Notes: generated by a model from the letters alone, not told the origin. A stretch of DNA of 64,000 nt from a virus (IMGVR_UViG_3300042260_000483:22090-86089); one strand, 5' to 3'; shown: positions 39,301-48,150, counted from the stretch's first letter. Program-made: numbers and translations.

Positions 39301-40691
39301 TATCTTAGTTTATATAAGTTATATCTATCTTTTGGTTTCCAATTTTTCATTGCGGTTTCCATACCATCAACTAATGTTTTACACATATTAGTATTTGATA
39401 ACCCACCTTCGTTCAACATCCACTCTCTACCTTTCAATCCTGCTTGTTGACGTTCTTCTGGTGTTTTTTCATACCAATATCTCATTGCATCTGCAACTTC
39501 GTAAATATCCACCTTATCATCGATAATATATGGAGTTGGAACTGAACCTACTAATGTTTGAACTTTTGGGAATACTGGTTTAACCCATTCACCATGTGTA
39601 ACTTTAGATGCCCATTTTCTCCAATCATGCAATGAACCATGTTCTACATAATCATCTGCAGTGAATTCTTTACCATTTAGTTTAAATCCACACTGGTCTT
39701 GTAATCCACCTGTTACGTTTACAATAATAGGAGTTCCTGCCATTACAGATTCTGCAGTAACCAATCCAAATCCCTCATTACCTGCAATGTTAATTGTAAC
39801 ATCGGCAAGATTGTGAATTAAATTTAATTGATCTTGATTAACTCTGTTTGTTGAGAAAACTACATCATAATCTGGGCAAATGGTTTCTTTTACTGCATAT
39901 AAATCAGTTCCGTTTTCATCCACCGGTTGAGTATGCATTAATAAACATACTTTATCACGTTTTTCTTTTGGTAATCCATCTACGAATCTCTTATATGCCC
40001 AAATTACATCGGATGGTTGTTTACGTCTGATATTTCGGTTCATCCAAAATAAAACAAAATCGTATTCTTTATCTCCAAATAATTCTTTTTTAAATTCAGT
40101 AGGAACTTCAACTGGTTTGAATGTTTCTGAATTGATACCATGAGGAACATACGAAACTTGCCAATCTTCTAATGGTTTAGTGGTTGGAGTTTTAATTGCA
40201 CCTACGCGTTTTACAATACCATATGTTTGTTTTGAAATACATCCTAACCAATCACAACTTTCGTAATAATCTCTGTTGTATTTCGGGTCTGGCAAATCAT
40301 CCCAAATATGATAGAAGAAAATAGGAATGTTTTGTCTTAATTCTGCTTCCATTTCATATAACCATCTCCAATATCTCGGGTCTGTAAAATGAAGGATTGC
40401 ATCTGGTTGATGTTTCATTATAAGTTCTCTTAAAATGTTAGCATCACCATAACCACTCCACGGAACAATTTTAAGGGATGCATCTTCAACACCACTTATT
40501 TTACGTGCATCATCACCTAAATCAAGTTCTTTACCTTTGTCGGGGTGATTTATTGCGGCTCCCAATTGAACCCAATCGTATTTGTCAAATGTGCCAAAAA
40601 CTAATTCTTTTGATACGGTTGCGATACCAGATGACATTCTTAAGTCATCGGATAGTAAAAGAATCTTTTTTTTCTTTCTTACTTCTGTCAT
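39300..40691 (-). CDS. GT4-type glycosyltransferase
   Basis: 463 aa. ILLLSDDLRMSSGIATVSKE at the N-terminus and NIAGNEGFGLVTAESVMAGTP (about 300-320), which holds the E-x7-E motif of retaining GT4 enzymes. Contains VLFWMNRNIRRKQPSDVIWAY, typical of the family. First GT gene of the operon, downstream of the 68-aa putative regulator. Acceptor unknown. Confidence 0.82.
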   Translation of the reverse strand: MTEVRKKKKILLLSDDLRMSSGIATVSKELVFGTFDKYDWVQLGAAINHPDKGKELDLGDDARKISGVEDASLKIVPWSGYGDANILRELIMKHQPDAILHFTDPRYWRWLYEMEAELRQNIPIFFYHIWDDLPDPKYNRDYYESCDWLGCISKQTYGIVKRVGAIKTPTTKPLEDWQVSYVPHGINSETFKPVEVPTEFKKELFGDKEYDFVLFWMNRNIRRKQPSDVIWAYKRFVDGLPKEKRDKVCLLMHTQPVDENGTDLYAVKETICPDYDVVFSTNRVNQDQLNLIHNLADVTINIAGNEGFGLVTAESVMAGTPIIVNVTGGLQDQCGFKLNGKEFTADDYVEHGSLHDWRKWASKVTHGEWVKPVFPKVQTLVGSVPTPYIIDDKVDIYEVADAMRYWYEKTPEERQQAGLKGREWMLNEGGLSNTNMCKTLVDGMETAMKNWKPKDRYNLYKLR

Positions 40692-40700
40692 TTAATTTAA

Positions 40701-40907
40701 TTAAAATTGTGAACCACTAGCGTGTAATTCGTTGTAACTATTAATTTCGTTTCTAAATTGTTCATCTTCGGTATATTTTTCCAAAGAACGATTAACTAAT
40801 TTTTGTAAGGTAATGTTTGAATCGAATGAAACTTTTTTAAATTTTGCATAAACATCGTGAATGATTTTCACCGTTGTTAATTTTGTGTTTGTGTTTGGGT
40901 TTGCCAT
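40701..40907 (-). CDS. Small ribbon-helix-helix-like protein, 68 aa
   Basis: MANPNTNTKLTTVKIIHDVYAKFKKVSFDSNITLQKLVNRSLEKY: a beta strand, then two helices, as in Arc/MetJ-type (RHH) DNA-binding proteins of similar size. It heads the GT operon, preceded by promoter 40948-40977, so it may regulate it. The leader ends GAGAGAGTTATG. No catalytic motif. RHH assignment is from pattern only. Confidence 0.62.
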   Translation of the reverse strand: MANPNTNTKLTTVKIIHDVYAKFKKVSFDSNITLQKLVNRSLEKYTEDEQFRNEINSYNELHASGSQF

Positions 40908-40947
40908 AACTCTCTCTCTTGTTTTTTGTTATGTATATAAATATATA

Positions 40948-40977
40948 CAAATATAAAAAAGAGAAATTATTTCCAAA
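40948..40977 (-). promoter_or_regulatory. TTTG-N18-TATATTTG promoter for the GT operon
   Basis: TTTG at 40977-40974, an 18-nt spacer and TATATTTG at 40955-40948. The -33 box lies within the end of the upstream nuclease gene. A TATATTTATA motif overlaps the leader (40936-40945), so the operon may also be transcribed late. Confidence 0.72.
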
Positions 40978-41824
40978 GAGGACAAAGTTTTCGTGTCTTA
41001 AATTCACACCAATCACATGCTTTTCCCTTATTAGTTGGGAAATCGGTAGTCTTAATTAAACCACCATCATCATATACAGAATCAACAAATTCCATAAACC
41101 CTTTCCATGCAGCATTAACTGAAGGTTTACCATGGGGAGGAATGAATTTAGAAATGCGTGGGATTGGGTATTCAAAATCTTCGTTAATCTTACGTTTAAG
41201 AATTTGATACTCTACTTTGATTTTGTCTAATGAAACGTTGTATTTTTCTGAATAGAATTTTTTATACAACAACATTTGAGATGTTTTTACTTTATCATTC
41301 TTTTGATATTTTGACCAACCAGATGTTGATGTTTTTAAATCCACAATGATAATATCACCTGATGATAAATCTTTCAACACAATATCAATAAATCCAATGA
41401 AATGAACACCGGGTTTTACTTCTGCGTTCAATGCCATCTCGATTGCAACTAATTCGAATCCACTTTTAGTGTATAGTTTATCCAATTTAGTTTTAAAGTA
41501 ATGTAAGATATGTCTTCCATCTCCGAAGAATTCTTCTAACTCTTCTTTGGTACAAGGTGTTCCCTCACTCATCTTCTCCTTTTCAGCAGTAAAGTGTTCT
41601 ACCAATTTATCTTTTAACATTGTTTCTAAATCCAATGTTAATGCCTGTTTTTTAGATACACCATACATTACACTTAAAAAATGTTGAATGGTTTCGTGCA
41701 TCGCAGAACCAAAGATTGTGTGAATGTTCGCTGAACTTTCTCCTAACTTGTCAATATAGTTCAATTTAAATTGTTGAGGACATGAACTCCACATACCATA
41801 TTGAGAATAACTTACTCTTGCCAT
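40967..41824 (-). CDS. PD-(D/E)XK nuclease with 4-Cys cluster, Cas4/RecB-like
   Basis: 285 aa. The N-terminal SQYGMWSSCPQQFKLNYID (C15) and GSAMHETIQHFL, the core VDLKTSTSGWSKY (DxK active site) with the following TSQMLLYKKFY (QxxxY), and the C-terminal CDWCEFKTRKLCP. The order C, nuclease core, CxxC, C fits the iron-sulfur cluster of Cas4/AddB/Dna2-type nucleases. In phages this kind of nuclease acts in recombination or DNA degradation. Its promoter is 41843-41874. Firm for fold; the cluster is inferred from Cys spacing. Confidence 0.85.
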   Translation of the reverse strand: MARVSYSQYGMWSSCPQQFKLNYIDKLGESSANIHTIFGSAMHETIQHFLSVMYGVSKKQALTLDLETMLKDKLVEHFTAEKEKMSEGTPCTKEELEEFFGDGRHILHYFKTKLDKLYTKSGFELVAIEMALNAEVKPGVHFIGFIDIVLKDLSSGDIIIVDLKTSTSGWSKYQKNDKVKTSQMLLYKKFYSEKYNVSLDKIKVEYQILKRKINEDFEYPIPRISKFIPPHGKPSVNAAWKGFMEFVDSVYDDGGLIKTTDFPTNKGKACDWCEFKTRKLCPLWK

Positions 41825-41842
41825 AACTTTATTTTTATACTA

Positions 41843-41874
41843 CAAATATACGAATAATATTTGTAAATTCCTAA
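41843..41874 (-). promoter_or_regulatory. Bacteroidota-type promoter for the nuclease gene
   Basis: TATATTTG at 41850-41843; the -33 position (41874-41871) reads TTAG, as at 269-272. Spacer 20 nt. Confidence 0.72.
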
Positions 41875-41875
41875 T

Positions 41876-43135
41876 TTATTCCGAAAAAGATTCTACAAGC
41901 ATACTATCAAAATCAATCCCATTTAAACTATTAGCATTGGTTTTAAATAGGTCATCTAATTTTTTAGTAAATCCCACTACCATTTCAATTGGGTTATCAA
42001 TATTTTGGTCTGAATTGATAAAATTGATTAAGTTGTTTAACTCATCTATGGTTTTATTACTTGTTATAGTTTCCATGCCATCTTTTAAAAACTTAATAAC
42101 TCGTTCTTTTTCAGATTTACTGATATTATTTAAGGAAACGTTTACTGGGTTCCATGCATAATAAAAATCTATATGTTCGGTTGAAGTAATAAATTTATTA
42201 TCTGTCATAAATTTAATAAAATCAAATATATGATATACGTTCCAAATAGTAGTTGTGTATTGAAAATTATATTGCATTCCCATACCACCTGCGTAAGGTG
42301 ATTGTGGTGTAAAATACTTTTGTATTGTTTTTAAATTTTCTACAAATCTGTTATGCTGGAATCCTACTCTTTGATATTCACCAACTTCACCAATTCCATC
42401 ACAAGAGATTGAAAGAAATACTCTATCAAATCCTTCCCATAGTTCTACCAAACTTTGTTCATCATAGGTGATTACTGAAAGATTGGTATTATAGTGAATA
42501 CTTAAATGACGTTTATCACCCCAATGTTGTTCAATTACCGGCATATTATCATAAAGATGTTTCAATACCTTATAATGTTCCGGCATGATTAAAGGTTCTC
42601 CACCTGCAAAATAAAAACTTTTAATATTTTTTAAATGGGGAATTAAATCTTCAACAATAGTATCAGATACTTTCATCACCTTTGGTTTACCATTAGTATA
42701 ACCGGGTGATATTTTCCCATAATCTTCGAACCAATTTGATGAAAATTCATGACTACACATTCTACATTTGAAATTACATAGATTAGAAAATCTAATATCA
42801 ATATGTTGAAATTGAGTTTCTACTGAATAATCCTCATTTACATTTGGTAATTCCCATAAAGTATTATTGTTGAAATCATTACGAGGTGATACTCCGTTTA
42901 AATCTTCTTTTTTGTAGCAGACATCACAAACTTTATTACGTTTACCTTCTAACATATCTTTACGCAATTTCTTCATTTGAGGTGAATTAAATGCTCCATC
43001 GATTGTTAGTTGTTTCAAATCCAACGGCGTTTCAAACCCTCCTGCAATACAACATGGCTTCATCTCCCCCTTCGGTTCTGAATAGAGGTGAATGAATGGT
43101 AATATGCAGAATGTTTCCGTTTGTGGATTTTGCAT
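41876..43135 (-). CDS. Radical SAM enzyme
   Basis: 419 aa. The radical SAM cluster motif is C-x3-C-x2-C in LCNFKCRMC (about 120), followed by YFAGGEPLIM (GGE, SAM binding). N-terminal FCILPFIHLYSEPKGEMKPCCIAGG and CDVCYKKE supply more Cys, probably auxiliary-cluster ligands as in twitch/SPASM-type proteins. Such enzymes occur in marine T4-like phages and are usually assigned to peptide or sugar modification. It is in a coupled set with a zinc-ribbon protein. Electron supply could come from the phage ferredoxin at 9494. Substrate unknown. Confidence 0.88.
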   Translation of the reverse strand: MQNPQTETFCILPFIHLYSEPKGEMKPCCIAGGFETPLDLKQLTIDGAFNSPQMKKLRKDMLEGKRNKVCDVCYKKEDLNGVSPRNDFNNNTLWELPNVNEDYSVETQFQHIDIRFSNLCNFKCRMCSHEFSSNWFEDYGKISPGYTNGKPKVMKVSDTIVEDLIPHLKNIKSFYFAGGEPLIMPEHYKVLKHLYDNMPVIEQHWGDKRHLSIHYNTNLSVITYDEQSLVELWEGFDRVFLSISCDGIGEVGEYQRVGFQHNRFVENLKTIQKYFTPQSPYAGGMGMQYNFQYTTTIWNVYHIFDFIKFMTDNKFITSTEHIDFYYAWNPVNVSLNNISKSEKERVIKFLKDGMETITSNKTIDELNNLINFINSDQNIDNPIEMVVGFTKKLDDLFKTNANSLNGIDFDSMLVESFSE

Positions 43136-43389
43136 TATTCTTCTACTTTGAAACCAGGAACTAATAAATCTTCCAATACTTCACCGCAATCTCCACATAA
43201 AAATAATTCAACAGGAATTACTTCATCTTTTGGTTTTTTGGTTAATATTTTTGAAATTTTTCTAAATGCAAATCCTTGTACAAAAATTTCACCGCCACAT
43301 TTTTTACATGCAATTGCTTCTGTTTTTGTTAAATCAATTGGTTCTTGTGGATTTAATTGATTACCACCTTGTCCTAAAATTTGTGCCAT
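43135..43389 (-). CDS. Zinc-ribbon protein, 84 aa
   Basis: CKKCGGE (about 28) and LCGDCGEV (about 64) give two CxxC pairs, a zinc ribbon. The Pro/Gln/Asn-rich start is unstructured. It overlaps the radical SAM start by one base, so it is probably co-translated. Function unknown; a nucleic acid or protein adaptor is likely. Confidence 0.72.
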   Translation of the reverse strand: MAQILGQGGNQLNPQEPIDLTKTEAIACKKCGGEIFVQGFAFRKISKILTKKPKDEVIPVELFLCGDCGEVLEDLLVPGFKVEE

Positions 43390-43392
43390 AAT

Positions 43393-43875
43393 TTATTTTT
43401 TATTTTTTTTATTCTTTTTCTTATCAACTTTTGAATTACGTTTTCCATATTCATCGAACTCACCATCGATATTGTATTTCTCTACCTCTTCTGGTGTTGC
43501 AAATGGTTCGGATGGTTGTTCGTTCCAAAATTGAGTTTCCAATTCATCGTTCCATTCATCTTCATTATGTTCTGCAAGAGCTTCATCAATTTGTTGTTCA
43601 CTCATAAGTCTAACATACTCTTCTGCTGCTCTTCGTAACTCAGCGTTTGGTTCGTACATTGCTTCCTCATCAGCCTCTTCTTTATATTCTTCTGCTTTAT
43701 CTACAACGCATTGTTTCCAAGATGATTCATCATATCCTAATCCAATACAAATGGTTTGGAATGCATCAAATAATTCAGTTATGTCAGTATCACTATGGTC
43801 TATTTCAACTGAAACTTTTGTTCCGTATTGTTGACCAGTTATTAAAGTTGGTTTTAATATATTACTATAACTCAT
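43393..43875 (-). CDS. Acidic hypothetical protein with Lys-rich tail, 160 aa
   Basis: A short N-terminal beta part (LITGQQYGTKVSVEIDHSD), long acidic helices (EEYKEEADEEAMYEP, HNEDEWNDEL) and a tail KKNKKNKK. Not recognised. The acidic-then-basic ending suggests a protein that binds other proteins or DNA. Co-transcribed with the zinc-ribbon protein (3-nt gap). Confidence 0.62.
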   Translation of the reverse strand: MSYSNILKPTLITGQQYGTKVSVEIDHSDTDITELFDAFQTICIGLGYDESSWKQCVVDKAEEYKEEADEEAMYEPNAELRRAAEEYVRLMSEQQIDEALAEHNEDEWNDELETQFWNEQPSEPFATPEEVEKYNIDGEFDEYGKRNSKVDKKKNKKNKK

Positions 43876-43885
43876 TTTATTTATT

Positions 43886-44095
43886 TTAATCGAACCATTG
43901 AGTTCGGTTTGTTTTTACATTTTTTACACCATTCTTTTTAAGAATTTCGTGTCCTTTCTTTTTCCACTCACCTACTATCTTTTTATCTTTACGTTTATAC
44001 GCAGATAATTGGTCTAAGTATGAGAAGAAATCAGTTTCAGATAATTCTTTTAAATCATCATCACTTAACGGATTCTGTGGGTCATATACTATCAT
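43886..44095 (-). CDS. Hypothetical basic protein, 69 aa
   Basis: Starts MIVYDPQNPLSDDDLKEL and is Lys-rich in the second half (KRKDKKIVGEWKKKGHEILKKNG). No recognised motif. First gene behind promoter 44117-44148, with leader AAAAGATATG. Possibly a small early regulator. Confidence 0.65.
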   Translation of the reverse strand: MIVYDPQNPLSDDDLKELSETDFFSYLDQLSAYKRKDKKIVGEWKKKGHEILKKNGVKNVKTNRTQWFD

Positions 44096-44116
44096 ATCTT
44101 TTATTTTTATATTACA

Positions 44117-44148
44117 AATATACGAAATAAAAATGGATTTACCAAACT
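44117..44148 (-). promoter_or_regulatory. TTTG-N20-TATATTTG promoter
   Basis: TTTG at 44148-44145, a 20-nt spacer and TATATTTG at 44124-44117. Drives the genes from 44095 down to the radical SAM enzyme. Confidence 0.85.
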
Positions 44149-44149
44149 T

Positions 44150-44689
44150 TTATAGTAGTATTTTCAATATATCATTGACGGTATCATCACCAACTTCAAT
44201 TATAGTATAAGGTATATTGTTGTTTATTAGGGTGTTTTCAATTGCATCATCTAATACTTTAGATTCATCTAATGTTTGATATCGTTCCTTTTCATTATAC
44301 CCCCCTTCAGTTCGTTTTAAGAGTATATTAAGAGTATCATATTGATTATGGATATCCAATACCATTTTATCAAAAGACTCCCCATATAACGTTGCTGGAT
44401 ACTCCATTCCCTTATATACTGATTTATAGACAAGTGATAATATAATTGGAGAATCTAAAATGATATAATCAACCTTACCGAAACTTTTTACAATTCCCCT
44501 ATGTTGATTTGCAAGAACATATAATTGGTCTTTAATAGCAGAATGGTTTTCATCCCATGCTAAAACTTTTGGAAACTCATACGGATTATCACACGTTATA
44601 TGTTTCTTTTTTAATTTATAAGTAAGGCCCGAAGCAATTGATGATTTACCAATGCCAGGGCCTCCAAAAAGATTTACTATTTTACTCAT
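44150..44689 (-). CDS. P-loop ATPase/kinase, AAA_28-type
   Basis: 179 aa. Walker A NLFGGPGIGKSS (about 6-17), VDYIILDSPIIL (Walker B-like, about 74-85) and a Lys/Arg-rich lid (LLKRTEGGYNEKERYQ). It resembles NadR/AAA_28-type small ATPases known in T4-like phages. Reading a nicotinamide-riboside-kinase role into it would be premature. Adjacent to IMPDH/GMPR. Confidence 0.78.
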   Translation of the reverse strand: MSKIVNLFGGPGIGKSSIASGLTYKLKKKHITCDNPYEFPKVLAWDENHSAIKDQLYVLANQHRGIVKSFGKVDYIILDSPIILSLVYKSVYKGMEYPATLYGESFDKMVLDIHNQYDTLNILLKRTEGGYNEKERYQTLDESKVLDDAIENTLINNNIPYTIIEVGDDTVNDILKILL

Positions 44690-44696
44690 AGTTTTT

Positions 44697-45767
44697 TTAC
44701 AATAAATGTGGTTTTGCTTCGTTAATACCCGATGTGGTTACAACTACATAAGGTGGTCTGAAATTTCGTAGAACATTAACACCTGCATATGATAAGGCAG
44801 ATTTAATACCATCTACCAAACCAGTTAAGATAAATTTTACACCACCTTTATATGGGATGGTAGTTGATTCACCTTCAATGTTTCGAACGTTCTGTCCGTT
44901 TGCTACTTTGGTTTCCAATGATGCAGAACCTCTATATCGTTTATATAAACCTTTTGGGGTTTCGATTATTTGACCGGGTGCTTCTTCAGTTCCTGCTAAG
45001 ATTGAACCTAACATTACGGAACTTGCACCTAATGATAATGCTTTTGCGATATCACCGGATGTTCTGATTCCCCCATCTGCCATTACTGGAGTTTTTGCAA
45101 CTCTGATAATATCTTCTAAACAACTTACATTTGGAACACCAAATCCAGTTTTTATTCTAGTCGTGCATAGTGAACCACCACCGATACCAACTCTCAATCC
45201 ATCTGCACCTGCATGTTCTAACATAATTGCTGCTTCTGAAGTTGCAATGTTTCCTGCAATAATATCAACGTTCTCATTTAGATTTTCCTTACACCACTTA
45301 ATCATATCTATGACATTTTTGTGGTGGCCGTGTGCAACATCTATAACTAAAATATTTGCACCTGCTTCAGTTACTCTCTTAGCTCGTTCCATATCAGAAG
45401 CCATTACTCCGATTGCAGCCATAATTGGAATTTGTTTAATTTCGGCATGCCAATCATCATACATAATTCCCCAATCTTCAAAAGGACCACCGAAACCTTC
45501 TCCGTAGATTCTATATTTTAGATTTTTGACTTGATTGACTTGTTCATCAATTGACATAAAACGATGAAGACATCCAACTCCTCCCATAAGGAACATTTTG
45601 AATGCCATTTCTTCTTCACAGACAGTATCCATTGGTGAAGCAACTAATGGATTTAATAATCCATATCTTCGAGATACCAATGTGTTTAATTTAATTGCCG
45701 TTCTTGTAGCAATTTCTGAATATTGTGGAACTAATTGGATGTCATCATAAGTGAGACTATAATTCAT
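44697..45767 (-). CDS. IMP dehydrogenase / GMP reductase family enzyme
   Basis: 356 aa TIM barrel without CBS domains. The catalytic Cys is in GGGSLCTTR (about 197-205), ADGGIRTSGDIAKAL and LGSILAGTEEAPG bind phosphate, and KRYRGSASLE is the flap. IMPDH and GMPR share all of these. The 356-aa length without CBS domains fits GMPR or the compact IMPDH; the choice is not resolvable by eye. Role: guanine nucleotide balance during DNA synthesis, in line with NrdA and thioredoxin in the window. Confidence 0.9.
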   Translation of the reverse strand: MNYSLTYDDIQLVPQYSEIATRTAIKLNTLVSRRYGLLNPLVASPMDTVCEEEMAFKMFLMGGVGCLHRFMSIDEQVNQVKNLKYRIYGEGFGGPFEDWGIMYDDWHAEIKQIPIMAAIGVMASDMERAKRVTEAGANILVIDVAHGHHKNVIDMIKWCKENLNENVDIIAGNIATSEAAIMLEHAGADGLRVGIGGGSLCTTRIKTGFGVPNVSCLEDIIRVAKTPVMADGGIRTSGDIAKALSLGASSVMLGSILAGTEEAPGQIIETPKGLYKRYRGSASLETKVANGQNVRNIEGESTTIPYKGGVKFILTGLVDGIKSALSYAGVNVLRNFRPPYVVVTTSGINEAKPHLL

Positions 45768-45777
45768 ATTTTTATCT

Positions 45778-46080
45778 TTATTGTAAAATGATACCTAATA
45801 ATTCGTGTTCGTGGAATAACAAATAATCCTCACCATCTAATGGGAGTGTTTCACTTGCCATATCCTTTTTGTATAGAACTGAATCACCAATTGAAACTGT
45901 CATTCGGATACGTTCTCCAGTTTGTGAGAAAATACCATCACCAACTGCTACAACTTCTCCGGTAACCTTTTCACCTCTATTTACACTATCGGTTAGAAGA
46001 ATACCACCTGCGGATTTTTCTTCTTTCTTTTTCGGTTTAACTACTACTCTATCACCAAGTGGTTTGAAATTAATTGCCAT
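45778..46080 (-). CDS. groES: GroES-like co-chaperonin
   Basis: 100 aa, close to the usual length. FKPLGDRVVVKPKKKEEKSAGGILL is the standard GroES start; then mobile-loop region, VVAVGDGIF and the C-terminal LLFHEHELLGII. T4 supplies gp31 in place of GroES; here a true GroES is encoded, with GroEL (50581) about 4.5 kb away. They likely form a phage chaperonin for capsid folding. Firm family call. Confidence 0.95.
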   Translation of the reverse strand: MAINFKPLGDRVVVKPKKKEEKSAGGILLTDSVNRGEKVTGEVVAVGDGIFSQTGERIRMTVSIGDSVLYKKDMASETLPLDGEDYLLFHEHELLGIILQ

Positions 46081-46082
46081 AT

Positions 46083-46532
46083 CTATAAGTTTAATTTTAG
46101 TTTTGTAATTTGTTTTGATTCAATTCCATACATCGTGCATAACTCTTTAATTCGTTCTCTGCCTGGTTTGGTTGAATATAAAATTTTAATATAATCTTCA
46201 CTTTCTAATGTAGATGTATTATAATGTTTGGTTACTAATTCAATCAACCACTTTTCATAAACATCCTCACCTTTTGCTTTCATATATTTTAAGAAAGCAC
46301 GTGTCTTTGGTATAATATCAATTAGAGCAAGATAACAAGCTTTGGGTGGAACTTCTTGAAGATATGGTTGTAATTGTGCAACCATCGTTACCCAATCAGG
46401 GTTCATTGAAAGAAACCGAAATACCATGTAATTACTCCATGTCTTTTTATCAGATTCATCCAACTTATCCCAATACTTTTTATCTTGAGTTTGAGTAATT
46501 GCTTTGATGTGATCAAAAAGTGTAACTGCCAT
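46083..46532 (-). CDS. 62: Clamp-loader small subunit, gp62-like
   Basis: 149 aa. A helical protein with TQDKKYWDKLDESDKKTWSNYMVFRFLSMN near its start, typical of phage gp62 relatives. Its gene overlaps the gp44-like gene by one base (as genes 44 and 62 are adjacent in T4). It loads the gp45 clamp together with gp44. Identification rests on context plus the pattern; no enzymatic motif is expected. Confidence 0.85.
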   Translation of the reverse strand: MAVTLFDHIKAITQTQDKKYWDKLDESDKKTWSNYMVFRFLSMNPDWVTMVAQLQPYLQEVPPKACYLALIDIIPKTRAFLKYMKAKGEDVYEKWLIELVTKHYNTSTLESEDYIKILYSTKPGRERIKELCTMYGIESKQITKLKLNL

Positions 46533-47479
46533 TATAATAAATTGTTTATCTCAATTAAAGTTGCAGCCATTGCAATCTCTTTATCAATTGATTGGAAATG
46601 GGTAGTTTGTCCTTGTGAAAGTGCAATTACTACATTTGCAGTATTAGAAGATGCGTATTCATCTACCTTATCATATAATAAAGTAAATAAGTCTGTAAAA
46701 TCAGTTACTCTACTATCAATCAAAGTTTGTCTTAATTTCATATACCGATTTCGTTTATCGTCTGATGATTTAAGAATATCTAAGATTTTCATCTTGTAAT
46801 CATTTTCCAATAAATTTTTAGTATCTACTTGCAACGCACCTTTATGTGAGTTTAATTGACAAGTATTGATAATCTTACGAATATCTGGATATCCTGCATC
46901 AATAATTGGAACTAAATCTTTTGGTTCAAATCTAATTTCTTCCGATTTTAAAATCTTACTAATTTGAATTGCAACATCTTTTTTAGTTGGTGGAACAATT
47001 TGAAATGATTGACAACGAGATTGAATTGGTTCAATTACTTTCTCTACATAGTTACACGTTAAGATGAAACGGCAATGTTTAGAAAATGTTTCCATTAAGT
47101 TACGCAAGATTGCTTGTGCAGATTGGGACATATAATCAAACTCATCTAAGATGATAATTTTTATATCTTTAAATCCAATCGTAGAAGCAAAATTCTTAAC
47201 TTTATTACGGACAGTATCTACGTTATTTTCATCCGATGCATTGATAATCATATAATCACAATTGATTGAATTAACGATTAACTTTGCAAGTGTTGTCTTA
47301 CCAGTTCCTGCTTTACCATATAATAAAAGATGTGGCACATCTCCGTTTTCAATGTATGTTTGAACTTTTAATTTCAAATGTTCATTACCAACGTAATCTT
47401 CTAATTTAGATGGGCGATATGATTCTACCCATAAACTATTATCTTTTTCTTCTGTATTTTTATCTTCAAAAAATGCCAT
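46532..47479 (-). CDS. 44: Clamp-loader large subunit, gp44-like AAA+ ATPase
   Basis: 315 aa, similar in length to T4 gp44. Walker A LLYGKAGTGKTT (about 52-63), Walker B IIILDEFDYMS (about 107), sensor 1 FILTCNY and the Arg finger in IQSRCQSF (SRC motif). It drives ATP-dependent loading of the sliding clamp. Next to gp62-like, in the same operon as the clamp and below the polymerase. Confidence 0.93.
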   Translation of the reverse strand: MAFFEDKNTEEKDNSLWVESYRPSKLEDYVGNEHLKLKVQTYIENGDVPHLLLYGKAGTGKTTLAKLIVNSINCDYMIINASDENNVDTVRNKVKNFASTIGFKDIKIIILDEFDYMSQSAQAILRNLMETFSKHCRFILTCNYVEKVIEPIQSRCQSFQIVPPTKKDVAIQISKILKSEEIRFEPKDLVPIIDAGYPDIRKIINTCQLNSHKGALQVDTKNLLENDYKMKILDILKSSDDKRNRYMKLRQTLIDSRVTDFTDLFTLLYDKVDEYASSNTANVVIALSQGQTTHFQSIDKEIAMAATLIEINNLL

Positions 47480-47495
47480 TTGTTTTATTTTTTAT

Positions 47496-47975
47496 TTACC
47501 ATTTATATCTATTATCTTTCCATGGTAACATTTGTAAGTTATTAATATTACCAATTATTTTTGGGTGTATTTTGTTTTCAAATCCATATTTTATTGAAAG
47601 AATATGGTCTACTTGATATGCACCATCTACACCACTTTTACCTCTTTTATCAAAATTTTCCATTAAATGTAATGGTTGTTTATTTGTTTCACTCCAAACC
47701 TTACCTCTGTATTTTTGGTATTCCCTATTATAATGTTCAGTATTTTTAATTTGAGAGCATGAAACACATAGTTCACCGGATTTAGAATATGCCTTTCTCC
47801 ACGTAAATACTCGCGTATCTCCACATTTATTACACACTTTAGTCCATTCCGTAATTCCAAGTGTTCCATGTCTTTTTTTAGCAGAACAATTTATACATAA
47901 TTTAGATTTGTTTGTTGAATAAATTTCTCTATCCTTATTACAATACTCACATTTAACTATTATTCTTTTTACCAT
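47496..47975 (-). CDS. HNH homing-type endonuclease with zinc-ribbon repeats
   Basis: 159 aa. Three Cys-pair units (CEYCNK, CNKCGD, CVSCS) precede the HNH core YQVDHILSIKYGFENKIHP...INNLQMLPWKDN, which keeps the key D-H and N. The gene lies between gene 44 and the SPPY methyltransferase, a typical intergenic site of a free-standing homing endonuclease in T4-like phages. It shares a short overlap with the upstream 47-aa ORF. Active-site residues appear complete. Confidence 0.82.
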   Translation of the reverse strand: MVKRIIVKCEYCNKDREIYSTNKSKLCINCSAKKRHGTLGITEWTKVCNKCGDTRVFTWRKAYSKSGELCVSCSQIKNTEHYNREYQKYRGKVWSETNKQPLHLMENFDKRGKSGVDGAYQVDHILSIKYGFENKIHPKIIGNINNLQMLPWKDNRYKW

Positions 47976-48096
47976 AATAATCCACCATTCTTTTTTTGTT
48001 TAGGGATTCTTTATTTTTATCATACCAACGATTCCATCTATCCTTTTTTGCTTGGAGTTTTTCTTCTTCGGTTTGGTATAATTTTTTTCTTCCCAT
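47953..48096 (-). CDS. Small basic ORF upstream of the HNH gene, 47 aa
   Basis: ATG at 48096; MGRKKLYQTEEEKLQAKKDRWNRWYDKNK...: the Lys/Trp-rich motif seen at the start of many HNH and GIY-YIG homing proteins. It overlaps the HNH start by 23 nt in another frame. Either a frameshift split one homing protein, or it is a separate small DNA-binding protein. A TATTTATA motif lies 3 nt before the ATG. Confidence 0.6.
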   Translation of the reverse strand: MGRKKLYQTEEEKLQAKKDRWNRWYDKNKESLNKKRMVDYYGKKNNS

Positions 48097-48150
48097 AACT
48101 ATAAATATAAAAGTTTGATAAAAAAAGTTTGATAAATTGATATTTCTTAA

